Part shown: positions 55,654 to 64,000 of the stretch, piece after piece
How the letters are laid out: each line of letters starts with the position of its first letter
Position numbering within the stretch: the first letter of the stretch is position 1
Source: Mucilaginibacter gossypiicola
Lineage (GTDB): Bacteria; Bacteroidota; Bacteroidia; Sphingobacteriales; Sphingobacteriaceae
Direction: 5' to 3'
Length of the DNA stretch: 64,000 nt
Assembly: GCF_900110105.1 (NCBI RefSeq)
Contig: NZ_FOCL01000005.1
Location: 434,001-498,000 of the forward strand
Made by a program: the position numbers and the translations under genes
The notes under the pieces: generated by a model
Seen by the model: only the letters and a program-made list of their open reading frames with translations
What the model was told of the DNA's origin: nothing
Databases searched by the model: none

Positions 55654-56280
55654 GTGAATAAAACAGTTGAATTGGTTAAGCTTTGGGGTGATTATGAAAT
55701 GCAAAATCCCGAATGTAGCTTGGATGATTTTTTTCGGCATCAGGTGACTGCAACAGCAATAGATGAAAAGAATGCTGTGCCCGATTGGCAGCTAAGGCCC
55801 GGGATAAATGGCAGGCTCATGATTTTAATAAGGCGAATTGGTAAATATCATATGGTTTATTCAAACAAAGCGCTTGAAGGTACCGGGCTCGATCAGATAG
55901 AGGAGTTTGGTATATTGGTTACTATTTTTAACCAGGTTAATCCAATAAAATCTGAAGCTATTTATAATAATATAATCGAACTATCAAGCGGTACCAATAT
56001 GCTTAACAGGCTAAAAAAACGCGGACTGATAACCGAATATGACGATATTGATGATAAACGTATTAAGCGTTTAAAGTTAACAATCCTTGGAGAGGAAACA
56101 CTGGGGAAAGCCAAAGTACGTGTACTTGAAGTAGCGCGAATGATGACCAATGTACTAAGCGAAGAGGATAAACAACTTTGCTTTCAACTGCTTAACCCGG
56201 TCAGTGAAAAGTTTGACGGCACTTTTCAAAAATTTAAGAATAAAGGTTTTGACGAGATCTTTGAGGCTATGATGAAATAG
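55654..56280 (+). CDS. MarR-family transcription regulator
   Basis: 208 aa. A winged helix is seen in SEAIYNNIIELSSGTNMLNRLKKRG (shown here as SEAIYNNIIELSSG plus TNMLNRLKKRG) followed by the wing LITEYDDIDDKRIKRLKLT, where DD.R is the MarR wing signature. The N-terminal 60 residues and C-terminal helices form the dimer. The start is GTG 55654, supported by AGGAAG at 8 bp spacing. It is divergent from the membrane-protein/oxidoreductase pair, with two matching palindromic boxes between, so it likely represses both directions in response to a small molecule or redox signal. Confidence 0.92.
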   Translation: MNKTVELVKLWGDYEMQNPECSLDDFFRHQVTATAIDEKNAVPDWQLRPGINGRLMILIRRIGKYHMVYSNKALEGTGLDQIEEFGILVTIFNQVNPIKSEAIYNNIIELSSGTNMLNRLKKRGLITEYDDIDDKRIKRLKLTILGEETLGKAKVRVLEVARMMTNVLSEEDKQLCFQLLNPVSEKFDGTFQKFKNKGFDEIFEAMMK

Positions 56281-56404
56281 GTTGCTTTTTTGCCGGAGTT
56301 GAGGCATGCGACGGCAGCAAATGTTAATGTTTGTTAAAAGCGTACGGGTTTATAATTTATACGTATATTTAGTTAACCTACTTTACCTGTTAACTGAACC
56401 CGTC

Positions 56405-57202
56405 ATGAAAACATTGAAACTAACTTCTGCAGTTATATTGATGCTTCTGTCAATGAACTCATTTGCCCAGCGTATTAAAGGAATTGTGATTGATAAGGCT
56501 ACTTATTTGCCGGTAGCCAATGCTTTTATCAGTACACCTACTTCGAAAAACATAAGCAACGCCGAAGGAAAGTTTGTGCTGGCCAATGTAAAACCCGGCG
56601 ATACTTTGAGGATTAATAGTATAGGTTACAAGCCATTCAGGCTCATAGTCAGTTTTTTAAAATTTGATACTTTAAGGTGTTATATTGAACCTGATGCAAC
56701 CGTTTTGAGTGAGGTGAAAATCAGGGGCAGGCGTAACGCTAAAGCCGATTCATTGCGCAACCGGAGGGAGTTTGCCTCTGCTTTTGCCTATCGTGGTTCA
56801 ACCATAAAAGATGCATTTATAACACGCCCGGCTGATCTTGATTTTGGTAAACCCAGCAATCATATCAATGCAGATAAAAGTACCGCAACTATTTTAAGTA
56901 TCAACCTGCTTTCAGTGATTGATATGCTGGGTAAAAACAAAGCCCCGCAGTCAAAGCTGCAAAAAATCCTGCTTAAGGACGAAGAAGATGAGTACGTCGA
57001 CCGGTTTTTTTCGCCTGAAAAGGTAAGTTCAATAACCAGTCTCAAAGGCGATTCGCTTCAAAACTTCATGAACCAATATCATCCCGATATTAAAAAGGTA
57101 AAAAAGATGAGCGATTATGATATGATCAGCTACATCAGAAAAAGCTATGCCGATTACCTTAAATCAGGAAGCAAACAAACAGTGCCGTTATTTGGAAGAT
57201 AA
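56405..57202 (+). CDS. exported CarboxypepD_reg-like domain protein
   Basis: 265 aa with a signal peptide (ends SFAQ). A CarboxypepD_reg-like beta-sandwich covers about 20-105 (IKGIVIDKATYLPVANAFI; GDTLRINSIGYKPFRLIV). The C-terminal 150 residues are charged and helical, with no known domain. There is no TonB plug or barrel, so it is not a receptor. ATG 56405 was chosen over 56306 because it yields the signal peptide. Similar proteins are common and uncharacterised in Bacteroidota. Confidence 0.82.
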   Translation: MKTLKLTSAVILMLLSMNSFAQRIKGIVIDKATYLPVANAFISTPTSKNISNAEGKFVLANVKPGDTLRINSIGYKPFRLIVSFLKFDTLRCYIEPDATVLSEVKIRGRRNAKADSLRNRREFASAFAYRGSTIKDAFITRPADLDFGKPSNHINADKSTATILSINLLSVIDMLGKNKAPQSKLQKILLKDEEDEYVDRFFSPEKVSSITSLKGDSLQNFMNQYHPDIKKVKKMSDYDMISYIRKSYADYLKSGSKQTVPLFGR

Positions 57203-57246
57203 AAAGATTAGCTTGCACGCTAAGATTGTATTGTGTGATGATTTTC

Positions 57247-57438
57247 TTACCGCTCAATTACCAGGTACTTTTTATTACAGTTGTAACAAAAATACCGTTT
57301 TAGCGGTAGCCAAAATGTCAATATTTTTAAAATGCGTGGCCTGCGGATCCTTTGGCCGGTATTGGTTTGGCATGTTGGGCAAAATGTGCGGCTATGCCTT
57401 TTTTCCGAAGGTTCATTTTCAGTATCTACAATATGCAT
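57247..57438 (-). CDS. small zinc-ribbon-like protein
   Basis: 63 aa with two Cys-x-x-Cys knuckles: FCPTCQ and, 23 residues on, FCYNCNKKY. The linker is basic (RIRRPRILKIL). This is the layout of a zinc ribbon. The opposite strand has an overlapping open frame, but only this strand has the paired cysteines. Role unknown. Confidence 0.55.
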   Translation of the reverse strand: MHIVDTENEPSEKRHSRTFCPTCQTNTGQRIRRPRILKILTFWLPLKRYFCYNCNKKYLVIER

Positions 57439-57533
57439 AACATGAATACAATTAAACCCATTGTATCCTCATAGCAGGCTTTTATTGATTAATACCCAAA
57501 ACTAAAAAGCGTACCTTTTTTAAGAGATCGCTT

Positions 57534-57761
57534 TTATGAGGCTTTGCTATTATATGGATTGCTCGTAAGCAACGGCGACTTTTTGTTAAACCTATTCCAT
57601 TCATCAATATTTACCAGGCCGGGAGCAGTTGCATAATGCTTTTTACTTGTAGGGCACGTAACCATAAAACCCTTACGGTTTTGTGCAATTACCGGACGTG
57701 CACCGCATTCTTTGCAAGGCTCACAATGGATGTTTGGTTGAATTTGTATAGGTTCTGCCAT
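57534..57761 (-). CDS. small Lar-like zinc-binding protein
   Basis: 75 aa. The arrangement CEPCKECGARPVIAQNRKG, then VTCPTSKKH and NIDEWNRFNK resembles Lar/restriction-alleviation-type proteins (CPFCG...V.C..C....A...WN.R). A typical fourth Cys is missing (CPTSKKH). No phage context is visible; a housekeeping RNA- or DNA-binding role is possible. Confidence 0.65.
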   Translation of the reverse strand: MAEPIQIQPNIHCEPCKECGARPVIAQNRKGFMVTCPTSKKHYATAPGLVNIDEWNRFNKKSPLLTSNPYNSKAS

Positions 57762-57961
57762 TACTTTTTTTTAAAGGTTAAATAAACTCCAGCCATCCGG
57801 CCAGAGGATTTTAATTATGAATTAGGGTTTTGGCTGCGTCGTTACAAAGATGCAAATAATATTTTTATTAAAAAAATAGCAATTTTTCAGACGTACTTCA
57901 CAATTATGCTGTGTGTTTATTGATAAAAGTGTAAAATAATGGTGAAAATGTGTGAAGATGT

Positions 57962-57979
57962 GTGTAATCTTGTTTACAC
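57962..57979. promoter_or_regulatory. GTGTAA inverted repeat upstream of the fucosidase
   Basis: GTGTAA-N6-TTACAC, a perfect 6-bp inverted repeat 65 bp before the GH29 start. Further half-sites occur at 57929-57934 (GTGTAA) and 58015-58020 (TTACAC), and several GTGT runs lie between 57910 and 57960. Candidate operator. Confidence 0.4.
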
Positions 57980-58043
57980 CTGGCGGCTTTGGGTTTTGTT
58001 TATTAACAACTTTTTTACACTTTGAACTATCTAAATTTTTACC

Positions 58044-60188
58044 ATGAAGAAAAGTCTTTGTTTCCTGCTGTTATTAATTTGTACCCGGTTTGCATTTGCA
58101 CAGCCGCCCGAATCTTCAATAAAGCAATGGCAGGATCAAAAGTTTTCCATGTTTATCCATTTCGGGGGCATTTATTCGGTTTTGGGAGGCGTTTGGGATG
58201 GTAAACCTGTTACCCGGGGTTTAAGTGAGCAAATTCAGGCTCATGCAGGCATTTACAGCGATACGTACGCTAACCTCGCTAAAAACTTCAATCCGGCAAA
58301 CTGGAATGCTGATAGTATTGCTTTGCTGGCTAAGGCAGCTGGGATGCGATCTATTGTACTTACCTCAAAGCATCATGATGGGTTTTGCATGTTTAAAACA
58401 GCTACTACCGATTTTAATGTAGTTGATGCTACGCCTTTTAAGCGCGATGTGGTAAAAGAAATGGCCGAAGCCTGCAAAAGGCATGGCTTGAGATTTGGCT
58501 TGTACTTTTCATTGATAGACTGGCATTACCCGCAGGCATCACCTATATCAAGCCATAATTCGGACTATGTAACCCCAGAGCATCATGAGTATAACAAAAA
58601 ACAGGTAACCGAACTGTTATCAAATTACGGAACCATATCTGAGCTTTGGTTTGATATGGGATCGCAAAGCCCTGAACAAAGTAAAGAACTTTATCAACTG
58701 GTTCACCGCCTGCAGCCCGATTGTATGGTAAGCAGCCGATTGGGTAATGATCAGGGCGATTTTGCTGTTATGGGCGATAATCAATATCCTGATTATTCAA
58801 TTGGGGTGCCGTGGCAGTCGCCGGCTTCATTTTTTGATGAAACCTGGGGCTACCGGTCATGGCAGAAACGCGGGAGCGAGGATGAAAAATATAAGGAAAA
58901 ACTGGAAAGCCTGATCCGCGTGATCAGCAGGGGAGGGAATTACCTGCTCAATATAGGCCCCAAAGGAGATGGCTCAGTGGTTGGCTTTGAAAAAGACGTT
59001 TTATTAAAAATAGGTGCCTGGCTTCGCAAAAATGCCGAAGCTGTTTATGGCACCACTGCCGATCCGTTTTTTACAGCATTTAACTGGGGAAATATCACCA
59101 GTAAACCGGATAAACTTTATCTTTTTGTTACCTCGGTACCGGCTGATGGCTCAATCACTTTACCTGGCCTTGAAGGAATGATCAACAAGGCATCGGTTTT
59201 GGGCGAACACCAATCACTTCAATTTAAACAAACAACTGATGCTGCTGTGATCACTTTACCGGCAAATTTCGATAATGAAAAACAAATCAAGGTTATAACA
59301 GTTGACATCGCCGAAGGCTATAAAGTACAACCCATTCATATTATCAGAAGCAGCTACGGGCATATGGAGCTGGATGAGCATAATGCTTATAATTATTATA
59401 GTTCATCGGGCATTGATTATAACAGCAACTATCAAAGCACGGTAAAGCAGGCCTGGACAATTAAACCTACTGCTACAGGAAAATATCACCCCTCAATACA
59501 ATATACCGATGAAGAAAAAGGAAGTATAATAGACTTTACCGTTAACAATGTAACTGCCACACTTAAGCTCGATAACGACAGGCTGATGAAGTACAAGGTT
59601 GATACCGCTAAAATTAAATGGGGGCCTCTATATATCACCGGGCCGTATTCAGCAGGTTTAGGCGGCTTAAATGGCGTTGCCGGCAAAATTGACATTACCA
59701 AGCCATATACTAACGATGCGGATAAACCATGGCAGCGCATGGACAGTTACAAAAACGGCCAGCTTATTGATTTGCCGGCGGGTATGGATAATGCCTATTA
59801 TGTGCTGCAGAATATTAAAGTAGAAAAAGGTTTGATTTATGCACAGGTCAAAATTACAAGCGGAGATGGTATTATTGTTATGTTCAATGGCAAACAAATG
59901 ATTATTAATAACAACCCCGGCAAGGCCGGTTCTGTAGATCATATCATCGGTTTGGATTTAATGCCCGGCAATAATCAGTTACTGATAAAGGTGTTCAATA
60001 ACTTTAAAAAGAATATTCCTTTTGCCATTAACCACAGCATTCCGCAAAATATCTACATAAAAGATCTTGATCCTGTAATGTTTGATGCAAACAGGCTTTA
60101 TCCGGTAAGTTTAAAACTGCATGATTCTGCATCACCGCATCAAACTTTAAAGCTGCCTAATCTCGAGGTTTGGTTCGCAAAAAAATAA
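58044..60188 (+). CDS. GH29 alpha-L-fucosidase
   Basis: Exported enzyme of 714 aa that removes alpha-linked L-fucose from glycans. Signal peptide (ends FAFAQ). The catalytic TIM barrel has FSMFIHFGGIYSVLGG, then TSKHHDGFCMFKT and the nucleophile Asp204 in ELWFDMG. The acid/base residue cannot be assigned with certainty. Residues about 380-714 form two beta-sandwich modules, probably carbohydrate-binding. Activity on mucin-type or plant glycans cannot be distinguished. It is monocistronic, followed by a terminator. Confidence 0.93.
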   Translation: MKKSLCFLLLLICTRFAFAQPPESSIKQWQDQKFSMFIHFGGIYSVLGGVWDGKPVTRGLSEQIQAHAGIYSDTYANLAKNFNPANWNADSIALLAKAAGMRSIVLTSKHHDGFCMFKTATTDFNVVDATPFKRDVVKEMAEACKRHGLRFGLYFSLIDWHYPQASPISSHNSDYVTPEHHEYNKKQVTELLSNYGTISELWFDMGSQSPEQSKELYQLVHRLQPDCMVSSRLGNDQGDFAVMGDNQYPDYSIGVPWQSPASFFDETWGYRSWQKRGSEDEKYKEKLESLIRVISRGGNYLLNIGPKGDGSVVGFEKDVLLKIGAWLRKNAEAVYGTTADPFFTAFNWGNITSKPDKLYLFVTSVPADGSITLPGLEGMINKASVLGEHQSLQFKQTTDAAVITLPANFDNEKQIKVITVDIAEGYKVQPIHIIRSSYGHMELDEHNAYNYYSSSGIDYNSNYQSTVKQAWTIKPTATGKYHPSIQYTDEEKGSIIDFTVNNVTATLKLDNDRLMKYKVDTAKIKWGPLYITGPYSAGLGGLNGVAGKIDITKPYTNDADKPWQRMDSYKNGQLIDLPAGMDNAYYVLQNIKVEKGLIYAQVKITSGDGIIVMFNGKQMIINNNPGKAGSVDHIIGLDLMPGNNQLLIKVFNNFKKNIPFAINHSIPQNIYIKDLDPVMFDANRLYPVSLKLHDSASPHQTLKLPNLEVWFAKK

Positions 60189-60192
60189 AAAA

Positions 60193-60229
60193 TCAGACTT
60201 ACGAAGTTTTCAAAACTTCGTAAGTCTGA
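60193..60229. terminator. long bidirectional hairpin terminator
   Basis: 18-bp perfect stem (60193-60210 with 60212-60229) with a one-base centre; the physical loop is TTTTCAAAA. It lies between the convergent GH29 and DUF2027-Smr genes. The minus strand has a strong T-run after it; the plus side has only ACAAAAA. Confidence 0.8.
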
Positions 60230-60239
60230 ACAAAAATTG

Positions 60240-61190
60240 TTATTTCAATAGCACCTTAGTGGCGCCGTAGCCAAATTTTTCTTTACGGGCATCCATGAAG
60301 GTTTGTACTTTTTTATGCCTGCCCAATTGTTTATGCAGTTCATTGCGTAAGGTGCCATTGCCCGCACCGTGTATAAAAGTAATATCGGGTAGTTGATGCA
60401 CAATGGCTGCATCCAGTGCTTTATGGAAATGTGCCAGTTGGATCTCCATGATTTCGGAGCTGCTTAAAAACTGGTAATCATCACGCAGCTTTTCTATATG
60501 CAGGTCAACTTCGCTAACCGGTTTCTCAATCACTATTTTTTCGGTAGGCGTTTCAAAAAAGCTTTCCTTTAGTTTTTGTGCATCAATAACCAATTCGGGT
60601 TCATCAAGCCTGATAAGCCAGCCCGGTTGGTTAAGCAATGGAATGTTCTTTTTTGTGGTCGAAAAATCCTTTGCTTTAAATTTTTCATGCACAGCTAAAG
60701 GCGCAGGAGGTTCAATATTCTGTTTGGTACTAAACAAAACGCTGAAAATAAATTTAGGCCAAACCTGCAGATCGGCCAGTTGTGCAGAGTACATATTTTC
60801 GGTTGATTTTGGTGCTATCACACCTGCAAATTCACCCTTAAACGTCTGTTGCTTATCGGTTGTTAAAGTAGCCAGTAACTGAAACGATGTTTCATTGATT
60901 AAATGAAAATGTACAACAGAGCTCGCCCTTGCATCGGTTACTACACCTATATAAACCCCCTTTTGTACAAATTCGCCTGGTGTTACTGGCTTTTCATCGG
61001 CTGTACTGGTGCTTTTTGTGGCTTCCGCCGGATGGTAACCATGAATATAGGTTACTTTACTGGCCAATACAGGAATCTCAAAATCGTCTTCGCCGGTAAC
61101 GCCTATCATCTGCTCGTCGATGATGCGGGTTACAAAACCTTCCATTTTTTCATCAACAAACCGAACAAAATCGCCTAATTTATATTTCAT
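60240..61190 (-). CDS. DUF2027 plus Smr-domain protein
   Basis: 316 aa. The N-terminal DUF2027 part has GDFVRFVDEKMEGFVTRI. The middle region is beta-rich (HFHLINETSFQLLATLTTD). The C-terminal Smr (MutS2-type) domain starts VDLHIEKL and has the HGAGNGTLRNELHKQL core, a putative endonuclease or RNA-binding fold. Such fusions are common in Bacteroidota; the role is unknown, possibly ribosome or nucleic-acid quality control. Confidence 0.9.
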   Translation of the reverse strand: MKYKLGDFVRFVDEKMEGFVTRIIDEQMIGVTGEDDFEIPVLASKVTYIHGYHPAEATKSTSTADEKPVTPGEFVQKGVYIGVVTDARASSVVHFHLINETSFQLLATLTTDKQQTFKGEFAGVIAPKSTENMYSAQLADLQVWPKFIFSVLFSTKQNIEPPAPLAVHEKFKAKDFSTTKKNIPLLNQPGWLIRLDEPELVIDAQKLKESFFETPTEKIVIEKPVSEVDLHIEKLRDDYQFLSSSEIMEIQLAHFHKALDAAIVHQLPDITFIHGAGNGTLRNELHKQLGRHKKVQTFMDARKEKFGYGATKVLLK

Positions 61191-61245
61191 AGTATTATGT
61201 TATTACTGTGCAAAGTTAATTTATCCGGGCACATCCGGCCTTATA

Positions 61246-61277
61246 ATCAAACTTACTTATTTTAAGGTAAGTTTGAT
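61246..61277. promoter_or_regulatory. inverted repeat between divergent genes
   Basis: ATCAAACTTAC (61246-61256) and GTAAGTTTGAT (61267-61277), 11-bp arms with a 10-nt gap. It lies between the divergent DUF2027-Smr and DUF892-like genes. It may be an operator or RNA hairpin; no T-run is present. Confidence 0.4.
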
Positions 61278-61345
61278 ATGCATTTGTATGATTAACAGCT
61301 TTTAAGAAATATATCACTACAGCTATACACTTTTAACTTCATATC

Positions 61346-61852
61346 ATGAGCAACAATACCCCTAAAACACTGGACAACGATTTGTTAAAACAGGTATTTG
61401 TCCACAACTTAAATCGTATTTATTTTGGTAAATGTTATCTTGATAAACACTTGGAACATCTGAAAGGCCTCGCTTCATTTACGGCATTGCAGCAGGCTAT
61501 TCAGGAGTTTTGGGACGATATCAAGAAGCAGATAGAACGGATGAATAAGGTGTATACCCTGATCAATGAAATTCCGTCGGATAAGAACTGCAACCCTATA
61601 AAGTCCATTGTTAAAGATGAGTTTTGCCTGGACGAGGAGCAAACTTTACCGGTATTGCTGGATATGGATATTATGTTGTATCTGCAGCTACTTGAGCATA
61701 TTAATATCACATCGTGCCATATGTTAATAATGGTGGCCAAACAGCTCAATTATGCTGAAGCTCAACAATTACTTACCGAATGTAAAGATGAATCAATTGA
61801 CAACGATGAGTTGTTTACGCTTATTAGTAAAGAATATATAATTGCGGATTAA
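61346..61852 (+). CDS. DUF892-like helical protein, metal ligands apparently lost
   Basis: 168 aa, all helical. The general four-helix plan and repeat spacing (QVFVHNLNRIYFGKCYLDKH; IKKQIERMNKVYTLINEI) recall DUF892/YciE ferritin-like proteins. The Glu and His ligands of the first helix pair (aE, H..eT..H) are not present; it has GKCYLDK and DDIKKQIERM instead. The assignment is therefore tentative. A hypothetical stress-related protein. Confidence 0.6.
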   Translation: MSNNTPKTLDNDLLKQVFVHNLNRIYFGKCYLDKHLEHLKGLASFTALQQAIQEFWDDIKKQIERMNKVYTLINEIPSDKNCNPIKSIVKDEFCLDEEQTLPVLLDMDIMLYLQLLEHINITSCHMLIMVAKQLNYAEAQQLLTECKDESIDNDELFTLISKEYIIAD

Positions 61853-61869
61853 GTGTCTTGAAAAAAAGA

Positions 61870-61896
61870 AAGCCATCCGCATAGCGCAGATGGCTT
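61870..61896. terminator. possible terminator after the DUF892-like gene
   Basis: 8-bp stem AAGCCATC/GATGGCTT (61870-61877, 61889-61896), 18 bp after the stop. The T-run is poor on the plus side (TAAATG) but good on the minus strand (seven T). Direction uncertain. Confidence 0.4.
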
Positions 61897-62131
61897 AAAT
61901 GTTAGTTATTTAATACCCCTATTAAAATAACTGGTAACAAAGTAAAAAAAAATATATCCGATACCGCAAAATATTTATTCATAAATAATCTTTGTGACAG
62001 CTTTGTTACAAAATATGTCCTGATATAACGATTTATCGAGCGTTTTTTTTGTTTTAATTTTCGAATTAATGTTTCCCGCATATCGTTATTTAGTCCAATT
62101 GCTTTAAATTGGCCACTGAAATTTAAGACGA

Positions 62132-63997
62132 ATGACTAAATCCATTATTTTATCTGCCTTATCCTGCATTGCTTTTGTGCAGGTAAAGGCTCAAAGCCTG
62201 TATATGCCACGCGATATACAAAAAGCATTTAAAAACGAAACCCGCTCGGCCGATGGCCGCCCCGGCAAAAAGTACTGGCAAAATTATGGCCGCTATAATA
62301 TCAGCATTACGGCCATACCTCAAAACCGTACCGTAAAAGGCACCGAGCAAATCACTTATGTTAACAACAGCCCGGATACCTTAAAAAGGCTTAACATGAA
62401 GCTGATCCTGAACATACACAAACCGGGTGCCGCCCGTTTTGGTGATGCAGCGGCCGATTATTTAACGCCTGGTATTCAGTTTGATAATTTTTCGGTTAAC
62501 GGGGATGTGAAAAAAGTCCCTTCTGCCTCAACAAATCAGTTTGTGAGCCTGAGCAAACCGCTTTTACCGCATGATTCGGTTAAGCTTGATATCGGCTGGC
62601 ATTTTGAAATTTCTAAACAAAGCGGCCGCGAAGGGATGATCGATTCAACTACCTGTTACCTGGCTTATTTTTATCCGAGGGTATCGGTATATGACGATTA
62701 CAATGGCTGGGATAGGCTGCCCTTCCTGGATGCACAAGAGTTTTACAACGATTTTAATGACTATACACTGCACGTTACTGCACCCAAAAACTACGTAGTT
62801 TGGGCTACGGGCACACTGCAAAATCCTAACGAGGTATTACAGCCCGAATATGCTAAACGTTTGCAAGCCTCATTTACCAGCGACTCAACTATTCATGTAG
62901 CATCCGCGGCCGAAATGGCGGCTCAGAAGGTAACAGCCCAAAAAGACATGAATACCTGGACATGGACCGCTAACGATATCAGCGATATGGCTGTAGGCAT
63001 TAGTGATCATTATGTATGGGATGCCGCCAGCGTTGTGGTTGATGATGCAACAAACCGTCGCGCAAGTATGCAGGCCGCTTTTTTAGATAGCTCGGAAGAT
63101 TTCCATCATGCTGTACAGGCAGGCCGTAACTCATTGGGCTGGCTTTCACATAACTGGCCGGGTGTACCATACCCATTCCCTAAAATGACTTCGTTTCAGG
63201 GTTTTGCCGATATGGAGTATCCAATGATGGTTAATGATAGCCACACCAATGATATCCGCTTCTCACAATTTGTGCAGGACCACGAAATTGCTCATACCTA
63301 TTTCCCTTTTTATATGGGTATCAATGAAAGTCGTTATGCCTTTATGGACGAGGGTTGGGCAACTACTTTTGAATTGCTGATAGGAGCATCAGAAGTTGGC
63401 AAAGAAAAAGCTGAAGAGTTATACAAAAGCTTCCGTGTTGACAGGTGGATCCATGATGCTTCAACAGCCGAAGACCTGCCGGTTATAACACCTTCAAGCG
63501 AATTGAGAGGCGGCTACGGTAATAACTCATATGGTAAACCATCATTAAGCTACTTTGCCCTGAAAGATATGCTGGGCGACGAATTGTTCAAAAAAGCTTT
63601 ACACGGCTATATGGACCGCTGGCATGGTAAACACCCAATACCATGGGATTATTTTAACTCTATGAGCAATATCACCGGTAAAAACCTCGATTGGTTTTTT
63701 AACAATTGGTTCTTCACCAATTACTATATTGACTTATCGTTAAAAAGCGTAACTAAATCAGCAGGCGGTTATACCGCTGCTATTAAGAATGTTGGCGGCT
63801 TTGTAGTTCCGTTTGATGTAAAGGTTACTTATGCAGATGGTTCGGCCGAAAGCTTTCATCAAACACCGGCTGTTTGGGAAAAAAATCAGAAGCAAATTTC
63901 TGTAGATATCAAAACCACTAAAAGCATTAAATCGGTTACTTTAAACGGTGGCATATTCATGGACGCCGATGAAAGCAACAATACCTGGAATAAATAA
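62132..63997 (+). CDS. M1-family metallopeptidase (aminopeptidase N-like)
   Basis: 621 aa with a signal peptide (ends VKAQ). The zinc site is HEIAH (His384, Glu385, His388) with Glu407 in FMDEGWA, giving HEXXH-X18-E of gluzincin M1. The usual exopeptidase GAMEN loop reads ADMEYPMM, so the substrate-binding loop is only partly conserved. A Pro-rich N-terminal beta domain and a helical C-terminal domain complete the fold. It is an exported peptidase for periplasmic or extracellular peptides. The stop codon lies 3 bp before the window ends, so the gene is complete. Confidence 0.92.
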   Translation: MTKSIILSALSCIAFVQVKAQSLYMPRDIQKAFKNETRSADGRPGKKYWQNYGRYNISITAIPQNRTVKGTEQITYVNNSPDTLKRLNMKLILNIHKPGAARFGDAAADYLTPGIQFDNFSVNGDVKKVPSASTNQFVSLSKPLLPHDSVKLDIGWHFEISKQSGREGMIDSTTCYLAYFYPRVSVYDDYNGWDRLPFLDAQEFYNDFNDYTLHVTAPKNYVVWATGTLQNPNEVLQPEYAKRLQASFTSDSTIHVASAAEMAAQKVTAQKDMNTWTWTANDISDMAVGISDHYVWDAASVVVDDATNRRASMQAAFLDSSEDFHHAVQAGRNSLGWLSHNWPGVPYPFPKMTSFQGFADMEYPMMVNDSHTNDIRFSQFVQDHEIAHTYFPFYMGINESRYAFMDEGWATTFELLIGASEVGKEKAEELYKSFRVDRWIHDASTAEDLPVITPSSELRGGYGNNSYGKPSLSYFALKDMLGDELFKKALHGYMDRWHGKHPIPWDYFNSMSNITGKNLDWFFNNWFFTNYYIDLSLKSVTKSAGGYTAAIKNVGGFVVPFDVKVTYADGSAESFHQTPAVWEKNQKQISVDIKTTKSIKSVTLNGGIFMDADESNNTWNK

Positions 63998-64000
63998 TAA

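Noticed and set aside
57147..57440. 97-aa plus-strand open frame overlapping the small zinc-ribbon gene
   Set aside because: It overlaps the end of the CarboxypepD_reg-like gene, and the minus-strand frame has the better-spaced CxxC pairs.
1..64000. CRISPR array, prophage, insertion sequence or secondary-metabolite cluster
   Set aside because: No regularly spaced repeats, integrase, transposase, phage structural genes or synthase modules were seen; the only related trace is the acyltransferase remnant.

Overview
The window looks like chromosome of a Bacteroidota bacterium, most likely Sphingobacteriaceae (Mucilaginibacter/Pedobacter-like). This is inferred from three SusC/SusD pairs, a FecI/FecR sigma/anti-sigma pair, a one-protein hybrid two-component regulator, many CKK-type lipoproteins, weak Shine-Dalgarno sites and a TAnnTTTG-type -7 element. 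No rRNA, intact tRNA, CRISPR array, IS element or integrase was found.

Layout. (1) 570-19402, plus strand: an uninterrupted 11-gene outer-membrane locus. It holds two SusC/SusD pairs, each followed by a FAS1 lipoprotein and another accessory lipoprotein (DUF5007-like, or TIG plus delta-60 propeller). An M60 (enhancin/mucinase-type) metallopeptidase follows, flanked by two paralogous lipoproteins that join a metal-site-degenerate alkaline-phosphatase fold to a LamG domain. The locus has a protease but no glycosidase, so it is best read as a surface glycoprotein-binding and cleavage system. (2) 20115-27565, minus strand: SusD, STN-type SusC, FecR and FecI, a cell-surface-signalling uptake module. 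(3) 28271-36974: a large hybrid two-component regulator, a four-GAF sigma-54 activator, and a REC-AAA+ protein with degraded sigma-54 activator motifs and no HTH. (4) 37347-42896: a stress or detoxification gene run (AhpD-like, DUF302, SnoaL-like, Gal80-like Gfo/Idh, cupin, Asp-nucleophile hydrolase, Tat-exported MBL protein) containing an acyltransferase pseudogene. It ends at a 3' half of tRNA-Arg(UCU), a possible integration scar. (5) 43208-48078: an AraC regulator divergent from a TolC-HlyD-MFS tripartite efflux operon, then a truncated phospholipase-D pseudogene. (6) 49042-63997: mixed genes, comprising a helical-repeat protein, a YiaA/B membrane protein, a TonB-linked receptor, a MarR regulator divergent from an oxidoreductase/membrane-protein pair with a duplicated palindromic operator, small zinc-ribbon proteins, a GH29 alpha-L-fucosidase, a DUF2027-Smr protein, a DUF892-like protein and an M1 aminopeptidase.

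How the parts could work together: the M60 locus would bind and cut glycoproteins at the surface and import the products through SusC pores. The GH29 fucosidase and M1 peptidase could process fucosylated glycans and peptides, but they are 40 kb away and this link is only inference. The FecI/FecR module probably autoregulates its own SusC/D. The targets of the hybrid two-component regulator and of the sigma-54 activators cannot be read from the sequence.
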